Positions 15,414-21,940 of a DNA stretch of 25,643 bases are shown here, piece after piece. The DNA comes from a virus. The notes below the pieces were generated by a model. That model was not told the DNA's origin. It was given only the letters and a program-made list of their open reading frames with translations, and did no database searches. Positions within the stretch are counted from its first letter, which is position 1. The number at the start of each line of letters is the position of its first letter. The stretch lies in the IMG/VR virus record IMGVR_UViG_3300022877_000005, positions 1-25,643 of that record. One strand, given 5' to 3'. The position numbers were made by a program, and so were the translations under genes.

Positions 15414-15794
15414 CTAGTTCCTCGGAGGCCAGTTCCATTTGCCTTGCTTGGGATCAATGGATTCGCCCGCGCTGGTGATCCAAAGAGAATCGTTGCCGTC
15501 AAGGAAAGCCTGCCCGTTGACTCCCGGTTGACCTGGGCCATATTCATCAGGCCAAACTCGCACAATTAGGAGTGGAACAACGTCTCCCGCTGAAGCCGGG
15601 TTCCCAATGTGGGCTTGTGCTCCGATAGGCCACTGTTCCCCAATTACCGCTCCATCTGTGGCAATTTGTCCGTTATTTTGAATGCGGGCAGCAATTGCTT
15701 TGCCTGTGGTTCTGCGCCGGTTGATCTGTTTCGCATCATCTTCAGTCAGCGTGTACTGCACGATGCGACCGACTGACGGTTTTTGCTCGCTCAT
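15414..15794 (-). CDS. Conserved phage tail-region protein, function unknown
   Basis: The protein has 126 residues with VGRIVQYTLTEDDAKQINRRR at the N-terminus, VPLLIVRVWPDEYGPGQPGVNGQAFLDGNDSLWITS in the second half and a final GKWNWPPRN. This combination recurs in hypothetical proteins encoded among tail genes of many phages, but I know of no assigned function. It is probably a small beta-rich protein. ATG 15794 follows GGAGG. The place between V and W suggests a baseplate-linked or regulatory role, but this is inference. Confidence 0.6.
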   Translation of the reverse strand: MSEQKPSVGRIVQYTLTEDDAKQINRRRTTGKAIAARIQNNGQIATDGAVIGEQWPIGAQAHIGNPASAGDVVPLLIVRVWPDEYGPGQPGVNGQAFLDGNDSLWITSAGESIDPKQGKWNWPPRN

Positions 15795-15802
15795 AAATCC
15801 TC

Positions 15803-16447
15803 CTAGTTACTGATTTTTGTCAGGACACTCTCAATCGTACTTGCCGTCCATGGCGTTGTCGGCGCGCCGGTCACTCCACCTTGCGGGTCCGAGTGCGTGT
15901 GCGCATTGAACGCTGTAACCAGTTTACTCACCAGCGCCAGCGCATCCGCTGCGGTGCCACCGTTGGAAAGAGAAATGCTGCTTGCAGCCTGAATCTCAAC
16001 ATTGCCCGCCGAATCCAGTTCAATGCTGCCTCCCGATGGTTGGCTGAGAACCATCTGGCCGCCGGCTCCGAGTGTCACCTGGAGCTGGTGTGTGCTGGTG
16101 TTGTAGTGGATGATCGTTCCATCGGCGAATTGGGTATAGCGATCGGCGGGTGTGAGTCCTGCTGGTGCCGAGTCCACGGTTGACGGGACTCCACCTGTCA
16201 CGATGCCGTTCTCGTCCCACTCATCCATGACCACCGACACCTGCTCGCCGATGTCCGGTTGCCAGAAGTCTTTGTCGTTCATCGTCTTCATGACTTGGAC
16301 CGGCAACCAAAAAGAGAGCACGTTCGCCTGGTCGGGGAACTGCACGCGCACCCGATAGGGCGGCACAGACTCGATCTGCGCAACGATGCCCGTCCTGTAA
16401 GGCGGGTGGAACTGCTCCGTGTATGGTCCGCGTACTGAGTCTGGCAT
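15803..16447 (-). CDS. V: Baseplate spike protein V (P2 gpV family)
   Basis: The protein has 214 residues and belongs to the phage baseplate V family, the trimeric central spike that pierces the outer membrane. An N-terminal OB-like domain is seen as RTGIVAQIESVPPYRVRVQFPD...FWLPV...DIGEQVSVVMDE. A beta-helix-forming repeat region follows (TIIHYNTSTHQLQVTL, GGSIELDSAGNVEIQAASSISLSNGG), ending with HTHSDPQGGVTGAP. The His-x-His pair (183 and 185) corresponds to the metal-binding apex of such spikes, where an iron ion is coordinated in P2 V. ATG 16447 follows the previous TAG directly with GGAG upstream. An intact spike tip indicates a working tail. Confidence 0.88.
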   Translation of the reverse strand: MPDSVRGPYTEQFHPPYRTGIVAQIESVPPYRVRVQFPDQANVLSFWLPVQVMKTMNDKDFWQPDIGEQVSVVMDEWDENGIVTGGVPSTVDSAPAGLTPADRYTQFADGTIIHYNTSTHQLQVTLGAGGQMVLSQPSGGSIELDSAGNVEIQAASSISLSNGGTAADALALVSKLVTAFNAHTHSDPQGGVTGAPTTPWTASTIESVLTKISN

Positions 16448-17530
16448 CTACTCTCCGTAGTCGTCCGAGGCAAACTGTGTGGCCGCGCCGGTTATCGTAG
16501 TCCTGAGTTCCAATGAGGTCTTGTACCCGTTCCGGTCCATCCGATGCTTGCCCTCATTGATAATCCATTTTATCGAATCGAGCGCCGTGCCAAATCCCGA
16601 AAGCATGACCGGATTTCCGGCCCGGTAGACCATCGACCCTGGGATGATTACCTCGGCCTTCAGGACGTGCATATTGGCGGCGTGGAGGTGGGCTTGTGCG
16701 CGTAGAGTGGCCTGCTGTGCGTTCTCTATCCGCTCCCGGACTAGTAGGGTGTCCTGAAGCCCTAAGTCAGCGCCCTGGGTATCTGTGGCCGCCGCATTGG
16801 CTGTCGCCTGAAGAAGTTTCTTTGACAGCGGGTCGAAATACATGACCACGGCTTTCTTATATGTCTTGTCGCCGTGGTGCTGCTGGTGAATCCTGAATCG
16901 CGTGGAGTCGGTCTTGTAGATGTACTGCGCACTCTTGTCTGCCAAGCTGGAGATGGTCTTCGCGTCCAGCTTCGGGCGACTGTAGAAGACAAGTTGATTG
17001 CCGCGGATAGTGAACTCGTAGTTATGCGCGTTGGCGATGCGGTGCAGGAATCCGAGGTCAGTTTCAAGACGCTGCGTCAGGCGTTGATAAGGAACATCGG
17101 GGCTCACCTCTGAAGGGTCCACGCTCATGCCGTACTGGTTGGCGATGGTGTTCGCTATCGAGACAAGAGACTGTCCCTCGTAGGCAACTGATTTTGGAGT
17201 CCTGATGGCGTGCGTAACCCCGGCCTGGATGGCGCGAATCAGGAACGTGTCTGGCGGTCCCTCTGCTTCCCACTCGTCCACTTCAAAGTTCCCGCAGGAC
17301 ACGAGAGACTGGCCTTGATAACCAATGGACAGGCTCAGCGCTGTGCCGATCTTCGGCGGATTGTTCGCCCACGCGCGCGCTGAGTCCTCGACCTGAATCT
17401 CCAGCACATTGGCTTTGCCGCCAATCGCTTCGTCGTAGTGGATGTGCTGGGAATGGGTCAGCAGGTTTCCGGCGACTTGAGTACCGCCGATCATAATTTG
17501 CCACGCCGGGATTTGTACGGATGCGCTCAA
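16448..17530 (-). CDS. D: Tail hub protein D (P2 late control D family)
   Basis: The protein has 360 residues of the late control D family, the baseplate hub that joins the tube to the spike. It contains MIGGTQVAGNLLTHSQHIHYDEAIGGKANVLEI..., the domain at VAYEGQSLVSIANTIANQYGM, RLTQRLETDLGFLHRIANAHNYEFTIRGNQLVFY (a hallmark segment) and a C-terminal RAGNPVMLSGFG...WIINEGKH...GYKTSLELR. The start is a TTG at 17530 with AGGA just upstream; it overlaps the previous stop as TTGA. No ATG occurs until residue 13, so the TTG is needed for full length. In P2 it follows U, with X further away. Confidence 0.88.
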   Translation of the reverse strand: MSASVQIPAWQIMIGGTQVAGNLLTHSQHIHYDEAIGGKANVLEIQVEDSARAWANNPPKIGTALSLSIGYQGQSLVSCGNFEVDEWEAEGPPDTFLIRAIQAGVTHAIRTPKSVAYEGQSLVSIANTIANQYGMSVDPSEVSPDVPYQRLTQRLETDLGFLHRIANAHNYEFTIRGNQLVFYSRPKLDAKTISSLADKSAQYIYKTDSTRFRIHQQHHGDKTYKKAVVMYFDPLSKKLLQATANAAATDTQGADLGLQDTLLVRERIENAQQATLRAQAHLHAANMHVLKAEVIIPGSMVYRAGNPVMLSGFGTALDSIKWIINEGKHRMDRNGYKTSLELRTTITGAATQFASDDYGE

Positions 17531-17835
17531 TCTTCCTGCTCCGGTAATTCAACTGTCTGACCTGCAAGAGCGTGGGTGCAATCGCCAAGAAACTGGATTT
17601 TCCCATCAGTCACAAAGGAATGACAAACTCGCTCTGTGCGCCACTCTTTAAACTCCTCAATCGCATCAGGATTGGCAGGATAGGTCACTTTGATTGACGG
17701 GGTAAACGTGGGAGAGTTGACGCTCCCGTTCCACCCCCAAGCGTGCGCTCCTGCTATAGGTATGCCGTGGCTTTCTTTGCATCCTGGACATTCAAATATT
17801 GCGAAATTGTCGCTAGCTATGCTGACCTTTGCCAT
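17527..17835 (-). CDS. Conserved phage Cys-containing protein
   Basis: The protein has 102 residues with FECPGCKESHGIPI near the N-terminus, WGWNGSVNSPTFTPSIKV in the middle and CHSFVTDGKIQFLGDCTHALAGQTVELP at the end. I recall this pattern in small phage proteins labelled DUF6527 or, wrongly, ammonia monooxygenase, but cannot verify it here. CPGC plus the later cysteines could bind a metal. ATG 17835 follows TGATAA of the X gene, and its stop overlaps the TTG of D. It has no counterpart in P2, so it is an insertion between X and D. Function unknown. Confidence 0.7.
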   Translation of the reverse strand: MAKVSIASDNFAIFECPGCKESHGIPIAGAHAWGWNGSVNSPTFTPSIKVTYPANPDAIEEFKEWRTERVCHSFVTDGKIQFLGDCTHALAGQTVELPEQED

Positions 17836-17838
17836 TTA

Positions 17839-18123
17839 TCAACCCCACGGCGTGCTGCTGGTTGTGCTGGTCGCTGGTGTGATCAGCGGGACGAAAACCT
17901 GAACTCCCTGCGCCACATAGTCGCCAATCGGAATCCCTGGATTATTTTGGATAAGGGACTCCACCTCAAATGGGGTTCCATACATTTTCTGGCTTATCGC
18001 GTCCCAGCGTTCCCCTTTGGACACGTAAATAATTCCCGATGACGGTGCGGACGGATTGACGTAGGTGGTAACGAGTGACGCTGTCAGGACCCCGCTTCCA
18101 CCGTTTGGAATTACAACTGGCAT
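17839..18123 (-). CDS. X: Tail protein X (P2 gpX family, LysM-like)
   Basis: The protein has 94 residues. The core IIYVSKGERWDAISQKMYGTPFEVESLIQNNPGIPIGDYVAQGVQVFVPLI is the tail X/LysM-type fold (G-E-R-W-D-x-I-A/S ... Y-G ... N-P). P2 X is 67 residues; this one has an extra N-terminus of about 30 residues and a Ser/Thr-rich tail. It is required for tail completion near the hub, and it stays between U and D as in Mu-like clusters. ATG 18123 overlaps the previous stop (TAAATG). Confidence 0.85.
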   Translation of the reverse strand: MPVVIPNGGSGVLTASLVTTYVNPSAPSSGIIYVSKGERWDAISQKMYGTPFEVESLIQNNPGIPIGDYVAQGVQVFVPLITPATSTTSSTPWG

Positions 18124-18702
18124 TTATGCAGCCCTCGCAATCGTGCTCAACGGGACATTGGTGTACGGCGTCTGTGCCGGTATTCCCGAGGGGGAAGCCG
18201 TCGCGGGACTCACGACAAGCGTTGAGCCGGCCGCCGCGCTCTGTGAAGTAGTGAGCCCTGGGGGGTTGGTGTTGATTGTCGAGTTGCCGATGGTCCCGAC
18301 CGTCATGGTGTTGCTCTGTAGCGTGGACGGCGCGACATACTCGGTCAGTTCAAGATCCATCTCCGCTGCGATTACAGAGCCGTCGTCTGCCATCCACCGC
18401 TGTTTTAGACGGTAGTTCGAGATGACGAATGTCCCGAGGTTGTTCTTGTTCCCGAATACAAACTGCTGTGGAACGTGGAAGTCGGCAAGCTGCGTCAGCG
18501 CATTGATGGCCGTCTGCGGCTTGCACCAAAAGTTGTGAAGGTAGATCGACAGTTCAACGTGACGGAGATTGTCGTATATCCATTGCAAGACAGGCGGCGC
18601 ACCGATCACGTTGATCGCTTCGTAATGGTACTTTTTTTCGATCTCCAGTTTGGTCGGACTCGCAAGAGGCTGGAAACTGACTGGTCCGAAAGATGCAAAC
18701 AT
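18124..18702 (-). CDS. U: Tail protein U (P2 gpU family)
   Basis: The protein has 192 residues. The first ~125 residues match the P2 U family: FQPLASPTKLEIEKKYHYEAINVIGAPPVLQWI..., LRHVELSIYLHNFWCKPQTAINAL and FGNKNNLGTFVISNYRLKQRWMADDGSVIAAEMDLELTEY. The remaining ~65 residues are a low-complexity Thr/Ser/Pro-rich extension that the family does not usually need. U is a small tail component assembled near the tape measure and hub. The ATG overlaps the TAA of the tape measure gene by one base (TAATG), a classical coupling. Confidence 0.82.
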   Translation of the reverse strand: MFASFGPVSFQPLASPTKLEIEKKYHYEAINVIGAPPVLQWIYDNLRHVELSIYLHNFWCKPQTAINALTQLADFHVPQQFVFGNKNNLGTFVISNYRLKQRWMADDGSVIAAEMDLELTEYVAPSTLQSNTMTVGTIGNSTINTNPPGLTTSQSAAAGSTLVVSPATASPSGIPAQTPYTNVPLSTIARAA

Positions 18703-20504
18703 TAGCGTGCCCCCTCAAGTGACGGGTTTCCGAAACTGCGCCGTGCATCGTCGTGCTGGATGTCGTGAAGGAATCGCATCAGGTTATCGCTATGCTGGTC
18801 GAGCGCTCCGCGGACAGCACTCCCAACTTGCTGACCGTCAACTCCTGCACCAACTTGCACGGAAACTGTTGCACCCTCCATGTAGTGTAGATGCGTCTCC
18901 ACTTCCCGTATCTGGTGAGAGATGTCTGAAGGTTCAGCCATGTGCGCGGAAAAAATTTCTGCCGGGGATGCTGCAAACCGAGGGTCGAAGTGCTGTTTAT
19001 CGAATGGGTGTACGGGCAGGGTGGGGTTCATGTGCGCGCCAGGATGCAAACCCATAGCCTCTTCGATGTCTTTGATGTGGTAGAGAGCCTCCGCGATTGC
19101 TACCAGTCCTGCCAAGGCAACGACTACCCATCCCAGCGGGTTCGCAGCGAAGACGAGGGACATTGCCTCTCCCGCTGTTGCCGCCCCACCGATAGCCGCC
19201 GTGATGCCAAAGATGGCAGTCTGCATCATCCCAAAGAGTGCCGTAATGCCAGTAATCCTCGACGCGAGCGCGATGAATGGAGCAATCATCTTTCCGGCCC
19301 CGACGATGCCTGCCAAAGTCACTAGCCCTGCAGAAGCTAGGGTCAGGTCGCCTATGATGCCAGTAAGCGTCGGGTGTAGCTTTGAGAACTCAGTGATTCC
19401 GACTGCTGTTCCTTTGAGTGCGTCAGAAATGCCGTCGATTTGAGGCTTGAGTCCTGCTCCCAGTGCAACCCGAAGGTTAGTTGCCGAGTCCGCCAGTTCC
19501 TTCCATCCTGAAGACGTGAGTTCGTTGACCTTCTTTGCGTCCTTGGCTGATTCTCCTGCGTCCGCATTGAACCGGGCAAGTGTCGTGTTCATGTCACCCA
19601 TGTTCTGCACCAGCAGTCCGAGTGCGTCATTCTGGCCTTTCATTTGGTTCACAAGGGCTGAGCGTTGCGCACTGGGTAAGTTGGCAATCTGCTGCAACGT
19701 CGCAATCAGGTCGAGATGCTTCTCTTTCGTTCGCTGGATATGAAGTCCGTACCGGGCGAGTTCGTTGGTCCCGTTCTTGTTCGATTCGGTGAGCTTGTCG
19801 ATGATTCCCTTGACGACAATCGCAGCACCAGCGCGGCCACCTTGCCCGAGTTTGCTCAACTCAGCCCAAACGGTGAAGAGTTGGTCCACATCCACATGAG
19901 TCTTTCCGGCAACCTGCCCCAACTGCCGCAAGTCCCGCTCCATATTTCCAACCGGAGCATCGGACTTCAGGAAGCCGGCGCGCAACAGTGCCAGATTGTC
20001 GGACAGTTTCTCAAGAGACTCGTTTGTGTCCTTGCCCTTGATTTTCAGGTTCTCGAAGGCTGAGCCGAGGATGTTTGACCCTGTCGTCGCATCCACCCGC
20101 AAGGCCGTTGCGAGTTGCGTGGCGATCTCCGTAGCCTTCAGGGTGGCACCCACATCCCCGAGTTTCTTGTACATGTTCTCCTGGGCTGTGGTGATGTCCT
20201 CCGCAGACTTCGGGAACTTGATGGAAAGCTCTTCCGCCTGCTCCTGAAACTGCTTCAATGCCTCCGCGCTGTCGTTCGTGACCATCCGCAGGCCAACCTG
20301 GGCATCCTCAAAGGCAGACGCGGGCTCGATAATGCCCTTCAGCATCTCGTAGCCCGCTCCGATCTCTAACGCCGAATACCAGATGCCGTGGAGGCTGTCC
20401 GAGAACGCTTCAAAGCTCTCGCTCACCTTCTTCAGCGGCTCTGTTGCCTCGTCGCGGAGTTGGACGAGAACCTTCAGGATGGATGTTTGATCGTCTTCGC
20501 TCAA
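18702..20504 (-). CDS. T: Tail tape measure protein
   Basis: The protein has 600 residues. The N-terminal third is helical, with the phage minor-tail core (SAFEDAQVGLRMVTNDSAEALKQFQEQAEELSIKF..., ITTAQENMYKKLGDVG, ATQLATALRVDATTGSNILG). The middle has LGQVAGKTHVDVDQLFTVWAELSKLGQGGRAGAAIVVKGII. A long hydrophobic region around 365-460 (LTLASAGLVTLAGIVGAGKM, ITALFGMMQTAIFGITAAIGG, NPLGWVVVALAGLVAIAEALYHI) could cross the host membrane during DNA entry. Using the usual ~0.15 nm per residue, it predicts a tail of about 90 nm. The start is TTG 20504 with GGAGG upstream, overlapping the GpE-like stop as TTGA. Confidence 0.87.
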   Translation of the reverse strand: MSEDDQTSILKVLVQLRDEATEPLKKVSESFEAFSDSLHGIWYSALEIGAGYEMLKGIIEPASAFEDAQVGLRMVTNDSAEALKQFQEQAEELSIKFPKSAEDITTAQENMYKKLGDVGATLKATEIATQLATALRVDATTGSNILGSAFENLKIKGKDTNESLEKLSDNLALLRAGFLKSDAPVGNMERDLRQLGQVAGKTHVDVDQLFTVWAELSKLGQGGRAGAAIVVKGIIDKLTESNKNGTNELARYGLHIQRTKEKHLDLIATLQQIANLPSAQRSALVNQMKGQNDALGLLVQNMGDMNTTLARFNADAGESAKDAKKVNELTSSGWKELADSATNLRVALGAGLKPQIDGISDALKGTAVGITEFSKLHPTLTGIIGDLTLASAGLVTLAGIVGAGKMIAPFIALASRITGITALFGMMQTAIFGITAAIGGAATAGEAMSLVFAANPLGWVVVALAGLVAIAEALYHIKDIEEAMGLHPGAHMNPTLPVHPFDKQHFDPRFAASPAEIFSAHMAEPSDISHQIREVETHLHYMEGATVSVQVGAGVDGQQVGSAVRGALDQHSDNLMRFLHDIQHDDARRSFGNPSLEGAR

Positions 20505-20650
20505 GGTTTCCTCCGCTTCGGAATGCGCTTCTCAACTGCCTTCGAGTAGGAGTGCATAACTAGATACCACCCCACCAAATCGCCTATTGACATGGAATCG
20601 ATGGATTCAGGACTGACCCCTTCATGTACCATCGCGCCCAGTGCTTCCAT
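20501..20650 (-). CDS. GpE-like small tail assembly protein
   Basis: A 49-residue ORF lies in the gap before the tape measure. Its central part, MSIGDLVGWYLVMHSYSKAV, resembles the S-x-x-E/D-L-x-x-W-x-x-x-A core of P2 GpE-family proteins, and the C-terminus is basic (KRIPKRRKP). It begins two bases after the previous stop and ends overlapping the tape measure TTG (TTGA). In P2 the E protein sits in exactly this place and is also made as an E+E' frameshift product. Here the two frames are offset by -1 and the upstream gene frame remains open for at least 25 codons before this ATG, so a fusion is possible, but I found no canonical slippery heptamer. Confidence 0.65.
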   Translation of the reverse strand: MEALGAMVHEGVSPESIDSMSIGDLVGWYLVMHSYSKAVEKRIPKRRKP

Positions 20651-20652
20651 GC

Positions 20653-21063
20653 TTAGGACGATTGGTCTGTTGGCGCGTCCTGAGCGGGTTTCGGCGCGTC
20701 CGGCGCTGGAGGTATCGTTGCGATCAGCTGGTCTACCTTCAGGAGTAGACCAATCCTCTGGAGCAAAGGGCGCAATACCTGAGAGACCTCGGCACGAAAA
20801 ACCATCGCATCATCGAAGTCCATCTCGTCCACGTCTTCCATGCGGATGCGTTTGCCATCCACGAGGGAAAGCCGGGAAGCCAGAGCATCCTGAATCTTGA
20901 TGCTATCTGCGTTTTCGCCGGCGACCGTAGCGGCCAAGCGCTGGTCACGGCCGGTCCCTTTGAGCAAGATCACATGCTTGCCAGAGGGGAGGTCGAACTC
21001 GCGGCGAATCTGTTCGGGGGAGGGGGTTGTATCGGAAGTAAGTACGATGGGTCCTGTTGCCAT
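20653..21063 (-). CDS. Tail assembly chaperone-like protein
   Basis: The protein has 136 residues from ATG 21063, with GAGGTGA upstream; a GTG at 21072 is less likely. It has an N-terminal half with FDLPSGKHVILLKGTGRDQRLAATVAG, then MEDVDEMDFDDAMVFRAEVSQVL, and a C-terminal Pro/Ala/Asp tail. This size, acidic helix and place between tube and tape measure match tail assembly chaperones (Mu gp41-like and relatives), which wrap the tape measure before tube polymerisation. Sequence similarity I can see is modest, so the assignment rests largely on position. Confidence 0.65.
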   Translation of the reverse strand: MATGPIVLTSDTTPSPEQIRREFDLPSGKHVILLKGTGRDQRLAATVAGENADSIKIQDALASRLSLVDGKRIRMEDVDEMDFDDAMVFRAEVSQVLRPLLQRIGLLLKVDQLIATIPPAPDAPKPAQDAPTDQSS

Positions 21064-21108
21064 TTTAATCACCTCACGCCAGTGCTTGGCTATGGTTGTG
21101 GTCGGCCT

Positions 21109-21405
21109 CTACGTCCCTTGCGAGATGTTGAGCCGAACATTGAAAGTGCATCCGTCAGTCACGAAGCCGATGAACCCGCTTGATACTGCCGTCAAAAACT
21201 CAGCAGGCGCACCGGGCAAGATTGCGAGTCCCGTCTGGGGAGTGACCACAACAGGACTCGACGCACCCAGTGCTACATACACGGGTTCTGCTCCTACATT
21301 GACAAGACGCAGTGTTGCTCCCGTGCCAGGATTGGAGATTGTCTGCGCGATTCCGCTTGCTACGACTTGCTGCGAAGCGGACGGTGCATATCCATTGGCT
21401 GCCAC
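21109..21405 (-). CDS. Small beta-rich protein, unknown
   Basis: The protein has 98 residues, starting at GTG 21405 with GGAGG at the end of the previous gene (TGATAAGTG). It is composed of short beta-strand-like segments (TLRLVNVGAEPVYVALG, PVVVTPQTGLAILPG, SSGFIGFVTDG) and has one Cys and no charged helix. This pattern resembles small phage decoration or fibre-attachment folds. No P2 or Mu counterpart is known at this spot between tube and chaperone. A tube or sheath decoration role is a guess. Confidence 0.5.
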   Translation of the reverse strand: MAANGYAPSASQQVVASGIAQTISNPGTGATLRLVNVGAEPVYVALGASSPVVVTPQTGLAILPGAPAEFLTAVSSGFIGFVTDGCTFNVRLNISQGT

Positions 21406-21408
21406 TTA

Positions 21409-21930
21409 TCAACCTCCGATGTTCGCTCGGTAACCGGCCAACTGGTCAACGCCATTCACGACGTACTGGTTCGAAAAAGCGTCAAAGAGGTAAATCTGGA
21501 CGCCTCCGACGCTCAGGTCGACGTGGTAAACGTCGAAGCTGGAAGTGAACTCGACCAACTCCTGAGACTTGAAATCCACGTCGCCCACGTCGAACGGAAC
21601 GCCGTTGAAGTTGTAGATGACAGGACTCTCGGAAATCTCCCCGTTCGCCGATAGGGTCTGCAAGTCGCCCAGGCAGCTTATGGAGCACGTCTGGCTGGAC
21701 AAGGCCACTTGGCTGATGGTGTCAGGATCGAACGAAGACCATTTGATGGTGGACTCCATCATGTCCCAGCCGGTCGGGATCTTGATGCGCGCGGCCATGC
21801 CGAGGCCCTTGTAGTCTGTCCTGATGCGCTTGGGCTGAGGAATCTTGACTTCGGCGGCGCGCCCGAGGAGTTCGACACCGTTCAAGTACACGTTGCAATT
21901 GCTCAGCGAATTGATGACAAGATTTGCCAC
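21409..21930 (-). CDS. FII: Major tail tube protein (P2 gpFII family)
   Basis: The protein has 173 residues of the FII tube family, which stacks in hexameric rings to form the inner tube through which DNA passes. Characteristic segments are NVYLNGVELLGRAAEVKIPQ, the YKGLGMAARIKIPTGWDMMESTIKWSSFD block, and PVIYNFNGVPFDVGDVDFKSQELVEFTSSFDVYHVDLSVGG with YVVNGVDQLAGYRANIG at the end. The start is GTG 21930 with GGAG upstream. It follows the sheath gene, the standard order. Length equals the P2 protein (172 residues). Confidence 0.9.
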   Translation of the reverse strand: MANLVINSLSNCNVYLNGVELLGRAAEVKIPQPKRIRTDYKGLGMAARIKIPTGWDMMESTIKWSSFDPDTISQVALSSQTCSISCLGDLQTLSANGEISESPVIYNFNGVPFDVGDVDFKSQELVEFTSSFDVYHVDLSVGGVQIYLFDAFSNQYVVNGVDQLAGYRANIGG

Positions 21931-21940
21931 GGTGCGCTCC

